Assembly: GCF_029893805.1 (NCBI RefSeq)
Contig: NZ_JARXYP010000002.1
Coordinates: 6,510,001 to 6,574,000 of the forward strand
Source: Streptomyces sp. SAI-135
GTDB lineage: Bacteria > Actinomycetota > Actinomycetes > Streptomycetales > Streptomycetaceae
DNA length: 64,000 nt
Direction of reading: 5' to 3'
The notes beneath the pieces are model-generated. The model had not been told where the DNA came from. It did not search any database and saw nothing but the letters and a program-made list of their open reading frames with translations. Below, piece by piece: positions 22,989-31,377 of the stretch (positions are counted from its first letter, which is position 1; every line of letters begins with the position of its first letter). A program made the position numbers and the translations under genes.

Positions 22989-24110
22989 TTACCCGGCGAG
23001 ACGTTTCAGCGCCGCCGGAGCGTCCTCGATCCGGTCAACCAGGGCGATTCGGGACTCCATTGACCGCTCCCGGGCCAGCGCCTGGAGCAGCGGCCAGGTG
23101 GGCAGCTTCTCCGTCCAGTGCGCGCGGTTCACCAGCACCATCGGAGTCGGTTCGCCGCGCGACTCGTAGTAGTTGGGCGTCGCGTTGTCGAAGATCTCCT
23201 GCACGGTGCCGGCGGCGCCCGGCAGGAACACCACCCCCGCGTCGGAGCGGGCGAGCAGGCCGTCCTCGCGGGTGGCGTTGGCGAAGTACTTGGCGATGTG
23301 CGACGCGAACGCGTTCGGCGGCTCGTGGCCGTAGAACCAGGTCGGGATGCCGACGGAACGGCCGCCCCGGGGCCAGCGGGCGCGGACCTCGAAGGCGGCC
23401 CGCGCCCAGTCGGTGATCGAGGGGGTGAACGACGGTGCCGCGGCCAGGAGTCGGCACGCCTCGTCGAGCACGGCGTCCTCGAAGGGGGCCGCGTAGGCGC
23501 CCAGGTTGGCCGCCTCCATCGCGCCCGGGCCGCCGCCGGTGGCCACGGTGAGCCCGGCGCGGGTCAGTGCGCGGCCCAGGCGCGCGGCGCCGGCGTACTC
23601 CTCCGTGCCGCGGGCCATCTTGTGGCCGCCCATGACCCCCACGACCCGTGCGCCGCGCAGGAGTTCGTCGAGGGCGTCGGAGACGGCGTCGTCATGGATG
23701 GCGCGGAGCATCGACGCGTATATGTCGCCGTCGGCCCTGGTCCGCTGGAACCAGGCGTAGGCGAGGGCGTCGGGAGTCTGCTCGTAGCCCTTCTCCAGTC
23801 CGTCGAACAACTCGTCCGGGGAGTAGAGCAGTCCGCGGTACGGGTCGAAGGGCAGGTGCGGGACGGGCGGGAAGACCAGCGCGCCGTCCGCGCGGAGCTT
23901 CCGCGCGGCGCTCTCCCGCATCGGGCAGCCGAGGAACACGGCGCCCGAGGTGTCGGTGGCGAGCAACTCCCTTGTCCGGTCCGTCAGATCGACGGACTGG
24001 ACGCGGAATCCGGTGAGGGTGCCGCGGGCCGAGACGACCGCGTCGAACTCCTCGACCGTCTCGATCTCACGGTCGTCGTGGTGTGCCGCGTGGGCGGGGC
24101 TCGTCTGCAC
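22989..24110 (-). CDS. LOG-family (lysine-decarboxylase-like fold) nucleotide phosphoribohydrolase
   Basis: 373 residues. Rossmann-type core with the LOG motifs GGGPGAMEAANLGAYA near 190 and PGAAGTVQEIFDN near 300 (the PGGxGTxxE motif with Ala for the second Gly). The longer N-terminal part (FDAVVSARGTLTGFRVQSVD) is found in the larger LDcluster4 type. LOG proteins split nucleoside 5'-monophosphates or cytokinin nucleotides; the actual substrate is unknown. The start is a GTG at 24110, not well supported by a ribosome site. Confidence 0.82.
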   Translation of the reverse strand: MQTSPAHAAHHDDREIETVEEFDAVVSARGTLTGFRVQSVDLTDRTRELLATDTSGAVFLGCPMRESAARKLRADGALVFPPVPHLPFDPYRGLLYSPDELFDGLEKGYEQTPDALAYAWFQRTRADGDIYASMLRAIHDDAVSDALDELLRGARVVGVMGGHKMARGTEEYAGAARLGRALTRAGLTVATGGGPGAMEAANLGAYAAPFEDAVLDEACRLLAAAPSFTPSITDWARAAFEVRARWPRGGRSVGIPTWFYGHEPPNAFASHIAKYFANATREDGLLARSDAGVVFLPGAAGTVQEIFDNATPNYYESRGEPTPMVLVNRAHWTEKLPTWPLLQALARERSMESRIALVDRIEDAPAALKRLAG

Positions 24111-24146
24111 CCGCCCATGCTCGCACGCCGGATTCCGGCCCGGGGG

Positions 24147-24566
24147 TCAGCCCTGGATCGCCGCCGGGTCCATCCACACGACCTCCCAGCCGTGGCCGTC
24201 GAGGTCGTTGAAGGAACGGCCGTACATGAAGCCCTGGTCCTGCACGTCGTCGTTGGCCGTACCCCCCGCGGCGACGGCCTTCTCGACCAGCTCGTCCACC
24301 TTCTCGCGGCTCTCGGCGCTCAGACAGAGCAGCACCTGGCTGGTCTTCGTCGCGTCCGCGATCTCCTTCTTGGTGAACGTCGCGTAGAACGGCTTCGTGA
24401 GCAGCATCGCGACGATCGTCTCGCTGATCACGACGGAGGCCGCCTTGTCGTCGCTGAACTGTTCGTTGAGCGTGTAGCCGAGCTCCGTGTAGAACTTCTT
24501 CGAGGCGTCGAGGTCGTTCACGGGCAGGTTGACGAAGATCATCTGCTGGTAGGCCGGCGCAGTCAT
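24147..24566 (-). CDS. VOC-family (glyoxalase/bleomycin-resistance fold) protein
   Basis: 139 residues from ATG 24566 (MTAPAYQQMIFVNLPVND), chosen over a codon 15 bases upstream because GGGAGA lies 7 bases before it. One pair of beta-alpha-beta-beta-beta units: VNDLDASKKFYTELGYTLN, and DLDGHGWEVVWMDP at the end, typical of the YpiP/'lactoylglutathione-lyase-like' group. Metal ligands are not all obvious. Function unknown. Confidence 0.8.
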   Translation of the reverse strand: MTAPAYQQMIFVNLPVNDLDASKKFYTELGYTLNEQFSDDKAASVVISETIVAMLLTKPFYATFTKKEIADATKTSQVLLCLSAESREKVDELVEKAVAAGGTANDDVQDQGFMYGRSFNDLDGHGWEVVWMDPAAIQG

Positions 24567-24649
24567 CGGAGTCTCTCCCATCGGGTGCGTGCGGTACGGG
24601 GGGTAGACGGGCGGGTGCGGCGGAACTCATCGGTGGGGAGAGATTTTTT

Positions 24650-26072
24650 TCAGGACGTCAGGGGGAGCGCCGCCAGCTCGGCCACGACCAGGGTGAGCGG
24701 GCCGAACAGGGCCAGCAGGGCGCCGGCGCGCAGGGCCGCCGCGCTGCGGAGCATCGTCGCGGGGGCGCCGAGGCGGACGAGCGCGGCCGTTGTGTCCGAC
24801 CGCGCGTGCTTCGCCTCCACCGCGGCGGTGAGCAGTGTGGCGATCGTGCAGCTCGTCACGAGGAGCAGGCCGAGGGTGGTGAGGGGGCCGACCTCGGGGC
24901 CCGTGGCGTCGTACAGGCCGGCCATGGCGTAGGTGCCGGAGGCCACCGCGCAGACGATCCCCAGCGGGCGGCCGATACGGGCGGCCTCGGCCATGAGGAC
25001 CCGTCCGGCGAGGAGGCGGAGGGCGCCGGGCCGGGTGGACTGCAGGAGACGGCCGCAGAGATGGGTGAGGCCGGGCCCGGCGACCGCCAGGCCGACGGCC
25101 GTGAGGAGCCAGCCGACCAGGACGGAGGGCGCGCCCGCGAGGCCGCCGGGGAGCGGGGTGGCGGCGGTGGCGCCCTGCCGGTTGGCGTAGGCCTCCACGG
25201 CCAGGCCCGCGGCGAGGACGGCGATGCCCCAGGGGAGGCCCTTGGGCGCTTCGCCGAGGGCGGGAAGGACCGCCGGGCCGAGGTCCTCGCTCCGGCTGTC
25301 CCGGGCGGGGGAGCGCGGCTGAGATGTCCGCGCCCCCGGCCGGGGGCGCGGCGGACACGTCCTCTCCGGTCCGGGCCGACGGGGTGCCGGCCGGCTTCGG
25401 CTCGTGAGCCGTCTCGGCGGTGCCGTCCCCGGCGGGCTCCCCCGCGGTCCGGCGCGCGCGGAAACGGCCGTACGCCCCGAAGGGCTCCCTCGCCGTCGTC
25501 CTGCCGTACGCCCCGAAGCGGCCGTACGACCGTGCCTCCCGCCTCGCCGCGGCGGGCCGGTCGTCCCGGGGCCGCAGGACGAGTCCCACCGTCACCGACG
25601 CGATGACCGGGACCAGGCCCAGCAGGGTCAGCGCCGCCGGCAACGGCAGGGAGGCGTCCGCCGCGAGGAAGTCCGCCGCCGCCCCGTCGAAGGGCATGCC
25701 CGTCAGGTCGCCCCGCAGATGGAGGAAGAAGAGCAGCGCCAGCATCGAGCCGAGGGTGCACGACAGGGCCGTCGTCGCCGCCGTGACGGCCATCAGACGG
25801 GCCGGGCCGAGGCCGATCGCCGCGAGACCGGGGCGGGGCCGGGTGCCCGGGTCGGTCCGGGCGACCGCCAGGGCGAAGTGGACGGTCGCGGCCAGCGGCG
25901 TCAGACACCACGCCAGGCGCAGCACGGAGCCCGACGAGTCCTCGGGGTGGCTCATCGCGTGGCCGAGGGTGCACAGGAGGAGGAACCCCGTGCCCGCCGA
26001 GGCGAGCGCCACCAGGAGGCGGCGCAGCTGCACGGCGGGACGGGCGCCCCGGGTCAGACGGAGAGCGAGCAC
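24650..26072 (-). pseudogene. ABC permease, interrupted by a frameshift
   Basis: The N-terminal half (GTG 26072; membrane segments LLVALASAGTGFLLLCTLGHA, AATVHFALAVA, MLALLFFLHL, LGLVPVIASVTVGLVL) runs in one frame to about 25315. The C-terminal half (GIAVLAAGLAVEAYANRQGA, VLVGWLLTAVGLAVAGPGL, LLLVTSCTIATLLTAAVE, LLALFGPLTLVVAELAAL) continues in the next frame to the stop at 24650. The switch falls near a GGGCGGGGGAG tract (25303-25312), so a one-base indel is likely: mutation or sequencing error. The joined product would be an FtsX/DUF-like exporter permease of about 470 residues, partner of the ATPase ending at 26054. Confidence 0.72.
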
Positions 26073-26794
26073 GCGGTACGGCCTTCCGAGTCGGCCATCG
26101 GGGGCAGGTGCACGGTCTTCACCCGGCGTCCGTCCAGGAGGGTGACCGTGCGGTCCGCCAGGGCTGCGGTGTCGGGATCGTGCGTCGCCAGGACCACGGT
26201 GATGCCGTGGGAGCGGGCGGCCGTCGTGAGCGTGCGCAGGACGTGCGCGCGGTCCGCCCGGTGCAGCGGGGCCGTCGGTTCGTCCGCGAACAGGACCGAC
26301 GGGGCCGGGGCCAGGGCGCGGGCGACGCAGACGCGCTGGCGTTCGGACTGGGTCAGCTCGTGCGGACGGCAGCGGGTGCGGTCGCCGATGTCCAGGCGCT
26401 CCAGCCACTCCAGGGCGGCCGTCCGGGCGCGCCGGCGACCGGTGCCGCGGAGCATGAGGGGGAGGGCGGCGTTCTCCCAGGCGTTGAGCTCGGGGACGAG
26501 CACCGGGGCCGGATCGATCCAGCCGAAGCGGTCGCGGCGCAGGCGCTCGCGGGTCATCGGACCCATGGTGTGCACCGGCACGCTGTTGAACCAGACCTCG
26601 CCGCGCTGGGCCGGGGCGAGTCCCGACAGGCATCTGAGCAGCGCGGTCTTGCCGCTGCCGCGCGGGCCGCTCACGGCGAGGATCTCGCCCTCGCGCACGC
26701 CCAGGGAGACGCCCTGGAGCGCGGGCGAGCCGTCGCGGTGGGTGAAGTGCAGGGAGCGTGCCCAGAGCACATCGTTGTCCGGCGGGGCCTCCAT
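26054..26794 (-). CDS. ABC transporter ATP-binding protein (LolD/MacB type)
   Basis: 246 residues from ATG 26794, with GAGGTG upstream. Walker A SGPRGSGKTALL near 42, Walker B SVLFADEPTAPL, H-loop LATHDPDTA. The signature region is LTQSERQRVCVARAL instead of LSGGQQQR, an unusual change at the gamma-phosphate contact that could lower ATPase activity. Overlaps the frameshifted permease by 19 bases, so the pair forms an exporter operon; cargo unknown. Confidence 0.85.
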   Translation of the reverse strand: MEAPPDNDVLWARSLHFTHRDGSPALQGVSLGVREGEILAVSGPRGSGKTALLRCLSGLAPAQRGEVWFNSVPVHTMGPMTRERLRRDRFGWIDPAPVLVPELNAWENAALPLMLRGTGRRRARTAALEWLERLDIGDRTRCRPHELTQSERQRVCVARALAPAPSVLFADEPTAPLHRADRAHVLRTLTTAARSHGITVVLATHDPDTAALADRTVTLLDGRRVKTVHLPPMADSEGRTACSLSV

Positions 26795-26984
26795 GGGCGT
26801 ACACCTCGTTCTGGTCCGTTGTGCCTTGCAATCCCCCGAGCGGGGGAACGAAAGCAGGGCCGATCGGTTACCAGGCACGCTAAGGAGGCGGGGGCGGGAC
26901 GCCGTACAGCACACGGCCCGGGGTGCGCCCCTGTCACTCGGACGGGGGCACCCCGGGTCGTACAAGCGGCTGAACCGCCGAGTG

Positions 26985-28349
26985 CTAGAGCTTCGTCCAG
27001 GCCTCGGTGAGGGTCGCGCGCAGGATCTGCTCGATCTCGTCGAAGGTCCCCTGGTCGGAGATCAGCGGCGGGGCGAGCTGGACGACCGGGTCGCCGCGGT
27101 CGTCGGCACGGCAGTACAGGCCGTTGTCGAAGAGGGCCTTGGAGAGGAAGCCGTACAGGACGCGCTCGGTCTCCTCGTCGTTGAAGGACTCCTTGGTCGC
27201 CTTGTCCTTCACCAGCTCGATGCCGTAGAAGAAGCCGTTGCCGCGGACGTCGCCGACGATCGGCAGGTCGTGCAGCTTCTCCAGGGTCGAGCGGAACGCG
27301 CCCTCGTTGTCGAGGACGTGCTGGTTGAGGTTCTCGCGCTCGAACAGGTCGAGGTTGGCGAGACCGACCGCGGCCGACACGGGGTGGCCGCCGAAGGTGT
27401 AGCCGTGCAGGAAGGTGTTGTCGCCCTTGTAGAACGGCTCGGCCAGGCGGTCGGAGATGATGCAGGCGCCGATCGGGGAGTAGCCCGAGGTCATGCCCTT
27501 GGCGCAGGTGATCATGTCCGGGACGTAGTCGAACTTGTCGCAGGCGAACATGGTGCCGAGGCGGCCGAAGGCGCAGATGACCTCGTCGGAGACGAGCAGC
27601 ACGTCGTACTGGTCGCAGATCTCGCGCACCCGCTGGAAGTAGCCGGGCGGGGGCGGGAAGCAGCCGCCCGCGTTCTGCACCGGCTCCAGGAAGACCGCGG
27701 CGACGGTGTCCGGGCCCTCGAAGAGGATCTGCTGCTCGATCTGGTCGGCGGCCCAGCGGCCGAACGCCTCGGGGTCGTCGCCGAAGATCGGGGCGCGGTA
27801 GATGTTGGTGTTCGGCACCTTGTGAGCGCCGGGAACCAGCGGCTCGAAGGGGGCCTTGAGGGCCGGCAGACCGGTGATGGACAGGGCGCCCTGCGGGGTG
27901 CCGTGGTAGGCGACCGCGCGGGAGATGACCTTGTGCTTGGTCGGCTTGCCGGTGAGCTTGAAGTACTGCTTGGCGAGCTTCCAGGCGGTCTCGACCGCCT
28001 CACCGCCGCCGGTGGTGAAGAAGACCTTGTTCAGGTCGCCGGGCGCGTGCTGCGCGAGGCGCTCCGCGAGCTCGACGGCCTTCGGGTGGGCGTAGGACCA
28101 CACCGGGAAGAACGCCAGCTCCTGCGCCTGCTTGAACGCGGTCTCGGCCAGTTCGGTGCGGCCGTGGCCGGCCTGGACCACGAACAGGCCCGCGAGACCG
28201 TCGAGGTAGCGCCTGCCCTTGTCGTCGTAGATGTAGGTGCCCTCGCCCCGGACGATGGTCGGGACCGGGGAGTTCTCGTACGAGGACATGCGGGTGAAGT
28301 GCATCCACAGGTGGTCGTACGCGGTGCGGCTGAGGTCCTTGGAGCTCAC
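26985..28349 (-). CDS. Class III aminotransferase, putrescine:pyruvate type (SpuC-like)
   Basis: Would move the amino group of putrescine (or a related diamine) to pyruvate, giving aminobutyraldehyde. 454 residues. PLP-binding features: FTTGGGEAVETAWKLAKQY near 115, LVSDEVICAFGRLGTMFAC near 255, and the Schiff-base lysine in ITCAKGMTSGYSPIGA near 290. Adjacent to an Lrp regulator and, beyond it, a divergent aminobutyraldehyde dehydrogenase, which together support a polyamine-degrading role. Beta-alanine:pyruvate activity is the main alternative. Confidence 0.85.
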   Translation of the reverse strand: MSSKDLSRTAYDHLWMHFTRMSSYENSPVPTIVRGEGTYIYDDKGRRYLDGLAGLFVVQAGHGRTELAETAFKQAQELAFFPVWSYAHPKAVELAERLAQHAPGDLNKVFFTTGGGEAVETAWKLAKQYFKLTGKPTKHKVISRAVAYHGTPQGALSITGLPALKAPFEPLVPGAHKVPNTNIYRAPIFGDDPEAFGRWAADQIEQQILFEGPDTVAAVFLEPVQNAGGCFPPPPGYFQRVREICDQYDVLLVSDEVICAFGRLGTMFACDKFDYVPDMITCAKGMTSGYSPIGACIISDRLAEPFYKGDNTFLHGYTFGGHPVSAAVGLANLDLFERENLNQHVLDNEGAFRSTLEKLHDLPIVGDVRGNGFFYGIELVKDKATKESFNDEETERVLYGFLSKALFDNGLYCRADDRGDPVVQLAPPLISDQGTFDEIEQILRATLTEAWTKL

Positions 28350-28368
28350 GGTTATCGGGTCCTCACGG

Positions 28369-28911
28369 TTATCGGGTTCCCCACATGTAGGTCTGCTTCT
28401 TGAGCTTCAGGTAGACGAAGCTCTCGGTGGAGCGCACTCCGGGGATGGCCCGGATGCGGCGGTTGATGACCTCCAGCAGGTGGTCGTCGTCCTCGCAGAC
28501 GATCTCCACCATCAGGTCGAAGGAGCCGGCGGTCATCACGACGTACTCGCACTCGGACATGGCGGTCAGCGCGTCGGCCACGGACTCGACGTCGCCCTCG
28601 ACGTGGATGCCGACCATCGCCTGGCGCCTAAAGCCCACGGTGAGCGGGTCCGTGACGGCGACGATCTGCATCACGCCCTGGTCGAGCAGCTTCTGGACGC
28701 GTTGGCGCACGGCCGCCTCGGACAGGCCCACGGCCTTGCCGATCGCGGCGTACGGGCGGCGGCCGTCCTCCTGGAGCTGCTCGATGATGGCGAGGGAGAC
28801 GGCGTCCAGGTTCGGGCTGCTGCCGTTCCTGGACTCGCTCCTTGACTCGCTCCTGGACTCGCGGGAGTCCCTGGGGTCTGCGCTTCGACTGGCCACGAGC
28901 TCACTGTGCAC
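28369..28911 (-). CDS. Lrp/AsnC-family regulator of polyamine catabolism
   Basis: 180 residues from GTG 28911 (VHSELVASRSADPRD); an in-frame ATG at 28932 is possible. After a Ser/Arg/Glu-rich tail, the HTH is at about 35-80 (LAIIEQLQEDGRRPYAAIGK, GLSEAAVRQRVQKLLDQG) and the ligand-binding RAM domain at about 95-175 (QAMVGIHVEGDVESVADALT, FDLMVEIVCEDDDHLLEVIN). It ends 19 bases before the aminotransferase start and is divergent from the dehydrogenase, so it probably controls both. The N-terminal tail is encoded by three 12-bp tandem repeats (28826-28861). Confidence 0.9.
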   Translation of the reverse strand: MHSELVASRSADPRDSRESRSESRSESRNGSSPNLDAVSLAIIEQLQEDGRRPYAAIGKAVGLSEAAVRQRVQKLLDQGVMQIVAVTDPLTVGFRRQAMVGIHVEGDVESVADALTAMSECEYVVMTAGSFDLMVEIVCEDDDHLLEVINRRIRAIPGVRSTESFVYLKLKKQTYMWGTR

Positions 28912-29093
28912 GACGTCTCGTCGGTTTCGCAAGGTCGGGGCGATGAAATTCGTTGTTTACGTGACTGAGACCTGCGGATTTCGCAGTCCTGGCGGGATCG
29001 GGGGTGTTGAAAACGTGGGCCTGGCGATTAGGGTGGGTGTCTCAGTGAGTGGACAGTTTCAACCCCCCAGCTTCAACCCCCAGGAGGTCGGCA

Positions 29094-30533
29094 GTGAGCA
29101 CCGAGCTGCGTCGTCTGCGCAACTACATCGACGGTGAGTTCCGGGACGCCGCCGACGGGCGCACCACCGAGGTGGTCAACCCCGCGACCGGTGAGGCGTA
29201 CGCGACCGCCCCGCTGTCCGGGCAGGCGGACGTGGACGCGGCGATGGCCGCCGCTGCCGCCGCCTTCCCCGGCTGGCGCGACACCACCCCCGCCGAGCGC
29301 CAGAAGGCCCTGCTGAAGATCGCGGACGCGTTCGAGGAGCGGGCCGAGGAACTCATCGCGGCCGAGGTGGAGAACACCGGCAAGCCGATCGGGCTCACGC
29401 GGTCCGAGGAGATCCCGCCGATGGTCGACCAGATCCGCTTCTTCGCCGGTGCGGCGCGGATGCTGGAGGGGCGCTCGGCCGGCGAGTACATGGAGGGCCT
29501 GACCTCCATCGTGCGGCGCGAGCCGGTGGGTGTCTGCGCGCAGGTCGCGCCGTGGAACTACCCGATGATGATGGCCGTGTGGAAGTTCGCGCCGGCGATC
29601 GCCGCCGGCAACACGGTGGTGCTGAAGCCCTCGGACACGACGCCCGCGTCCACCGTGCTGATCGCGGAGATCATCGGCGGGATCCTGCCGAAGGGCGTCT
29701 TCAACGTCGTCACCGGCGACCGTGACACCGGGCGGCTGATGGTCGAGCACCCCACGCCGGCGATGGCGTCCATCACCGGGTCGGTGCGGGCCGGCATGTC
29801 GGTCGCCGAGTCCGCGTCCAAGGACCTGAAGCGGGTGCACCTGGAGCTGGGCGGCAAGGCCCCGGTCGTCGTCTTCGAGGACACCGACATCGCCAAGGCC
29901 GTCGAGGACATCTCCGTGGCGGGCTTCTTCAACGCCGGGCAGGACTGCACGGCGGCCACGCGGGTGCTGGTGCAGTCCTCGATCCACGACGAGTTCGTCG
30001 CGGCGCTGGCGAAGGCCGCCGCCGACACGAAGACGGGGCAGCCGGACGACGAGGACGTGCTGTTCGGTCCCCTCAACAACCCGAACCAGCTCAAGCAGGT
30101 CTCCGGATTCATCGAGCGGCTGCCCGCGCACGCCAAGGTCGAGGCCGGCGGCCACCAGGTCGGTGAGAAGGGGTACTTCTACGCGCCGACCGTCGTGTCC
30201 GGACTGAAGCAGGACGACGAGATCATCCAGAAGGAGGTCTTCGGGCCGGTCATCACCGTCCAGTCCTTCACGGACGAGGAGCAGGCCGTGTCGTGGGCCA
30301 ACGGGGTCGAGTACGCCCTCGCCTCCTCGGTGTGGACCAAGGACCACGGCCGGGCGATGCGGATGTCCAAGAAGCTGGACTTCGGGTGCGTGTGGATCAA
30401 CACGCACATTCCGCTGGTCGCCGAGATGCCGCACGGCGGGTTCAAGAAGTCGGGCTACGGCAAGGATCTGTCGGGGTACGGGTTCGAGGACTACACGCGG
30501 ATCAAGCACGTGATGACTTCGTTGGACGCGTAG
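29094..30533 (+). CDS. Gamma-aminobutyraldehyde dehydrogenase (NAD)
   Basis: Oxidises 4-aminobutyraldehyde to GABA. 479 residues from GTG 29094 (STELRRLRNYIDGEFRDAAD), chosen for AGGAGG 7 bases upstream. ALDH-superfamily residues: APWNYPMMMAVWK, the general-base Glu in HLELGGKAP, nucleophile Cys285 in GQDCTAATRV, and EVFGPVITV. The C-terminus KKSGYGKDLSGYGFEDYTRIKH matches the aminobutyraldehyde-dehydrogenase group. Divergent from the Lrp regulator. Confidence 0.9.
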   Translation: MSTELRRLRNYIDGEFRDAADGRTTEVVNPATGEAYATAPLSGQADVDAAMAAAAAAFPGWRDTTPAERQKALLKIADAFEERAEELIAAEVENTGKPIGLTRSEEIPPMVDQIRFFAGAARMLEGRSAGEYMEGLTSIVRREPVGVCAQVAPWNYPMMMAVWKFAPAIAAGNTVVLKPSDTTPASTVLIAEIIGGILPKGVFNVVTGDRDTGRLMVEHPTPAMASITGSVRAGMSVAESASKDLKRVHLELGGKAPVVVFEDTDIAKAVEDISVAGFFNAGQDCTAATRVLVQSSIHDEFVAALAKAAADTKTGQPDDEDVLFGPLNNPNQLKQVSGFIERLPAHAKVEAGGHQVGEKGYFYAPTVVSGLKQDDEIIQKEVFGPVITVQSFTDEEQAVSWANGVEYALASSVWTKDHGRAMRMSKKLDFGCVWINTHIPLVAEMPHGGFKKSGYGKDLSGYGFEDYTRIKHVMTSLDA

Positions 30534-30591
30534 ATCCTTTACACGGCAGACGCGTGTGGCTCTTCGGCCTGCGGGTGCGTGGGGGCTGGTC

Positions 30592-30611
30592 GCGCAGTTC
30601 CCCGCGCCCCT
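30592..30611 (+). repeat. Interspersed 20-bp repeat, copy 1
   Basis: GCGCAGTTCCCCGCGCCCCT, identical to copies at 33906, 34149 and 34257 of this window. The element is scattered through intergenic DNA of many streptomycetes (from memory). Confidence 0.8.
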
Positions 30612-30654
30612 GGGGGAGTTGGGGTGGGCGGGTGCCGGGAAGGGCCGGTCGGTT

Positions 30655-30760
30655 CCCGTCCCCGCCCTCCCGTAGGACCCTGCTGCGCGCGCTCGGTGGT
30701 GGGGCGGTGTGGGGCGGGCTCGCCGGGCGCGGGGTGCCCGCCGCGTACGGGGCCACGGGG
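30655..30760 (+). pseudogene. Possible remnant of a polyamine-binding lipoprotein signal
   Basis: RRTLLRALGGGAVWGGLAG and GVPAA here resemble RRSLLRASAGGALAVGGLG and GIPAA of the PotD-like protein at 37465, and the DNA shares the run CCCTGCTGCGCGC. No start codon or body follows. It may be the leftover of a duplicated or moved binding-protein gene; chance similarity in GC-rich DNA is possible. Confidence 0.3.
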
Positions 30761-30888
30761 GCGTGCGCCGAGCGCTGGTCCGCTGCCGTGGCACCCCTTC
30801 GTCGTGTGTGCCGTCCCGACGGGGGTATCCGCCTCGCACCGCAACCGTCGGGCCTGCCGACGCGGCCCGCCAGAAGGAGAGGTACCGC

Positions 30889-31314
30889 ATGTCCGCGTCC
30901 CTCGTCGAAACGGTCGACATCGAGGCTCCCGTGGCTGTCGCCTGGGCCCTGTGGAGCGATGTGACCCGGTGGCCGGCCTTCCTGAGCCACGTACGCCTGG
31001 TGGAGAGGATGGACGAGCGCCGCTTCGCCTGGCAGCTGCAACTTCCCGGTGCCGACAAGAACTTCGTCGCCGAGCTCACCGAGGTCGTCCCCGAGGACCG
31101 CATCGCCTGGCGCACGGTGGAGGGGGTCCACCACGCGGGCGTGGTCACCTTCCACCGGCTCAGTGACACCACGAGCCGGGTGACCCTGCAGATCGAGTAC
31201 GACCCGCAGGGGTTCGTCGAGCACCTCGGCGCGCTGACCAACCTGGACTCGGCACTCGCCAACTACGACCTCGGCGAGTTCCAGAAACTGGCCGAGACGG
31301 CGGCCACGTCCTGA
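30889..31314 (+). CDS. SRPBCC-family (polyketide cyclase/dehydrase-like) protein
   Basis: 141 residues from ATG 30889 with AAGGAGAGG 6-7 bases upstream. Single START-like domain: VDIEAPVAVAWALWSDVTRWPAF, RRFAWQLQLPG, EDRIAWRTVEGVHHAGVVTF, SRVTLQIEYDPQGFVEHLGA. These helix-grip proteins bind hydrophobic ligands; those with this start are typically stand-alone stress or lipid-binding proteins of unknown ligand. Not evidently linked to its neighbours. Confidence 0.82.
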   Translation: MSASLVETVDIEAPVAVAWALWSDVTRWPAFLSHVRLVERMDERRFAWQLQLPGADKNFVAELTEVVPEDRIAWRTVEGVHHAGVVTFHRLSDTTSRVTLQIEYDPQGFVEHLGALTNLDSALANYDLGEFQKLAETAATS

Positions 31315-31342
31315 CCACCGTCGGCCCGCCCGCCCAAATCTT

Positions 31343-31371
31343 TTGAACATGTTCAATTCTAGGCGTACGCT
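31343..31371 (+). promoter_or_regulatory. Leaderless sigma-70-type promoter with palindromic operator
   Basis: TTGAAC (31343-31348) and TACGCT (31366-31371) are separated by 17 bp, and the ATG at 31378 lies 7 bases after the -10, which fits a leaderless mRNA. The -35 is embedded in a perfect 14-bp palindrome, TTGAACATGTTCAA (31343-31356), a good repressor site. No ribosome site precedes the ATG. Confidence 0.65.
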
Positions 31372-31377
31372 GCTGCC

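Larger units (their letters stand above)
30534..30888. other. 355-bp intergenic region with repeat and possible gene remnant
   Basis: Contains one copy of a 20-bp interspersed repeat (30592-30611), then GC-rich DNA that translates in one frame as a Tat/lipoprotein-like start (RRTLLRALGGGAVWGGLAG, then RGVPAAYGA). No intact gene seen until the SRPBCC gene. Confidence 0.5.

Noticed and set aside
26985..28403. Plus-strand frame opposite the aminotransferase
   Set aside because: Antisense to a full-length PLP enzyme; no domain recognised.
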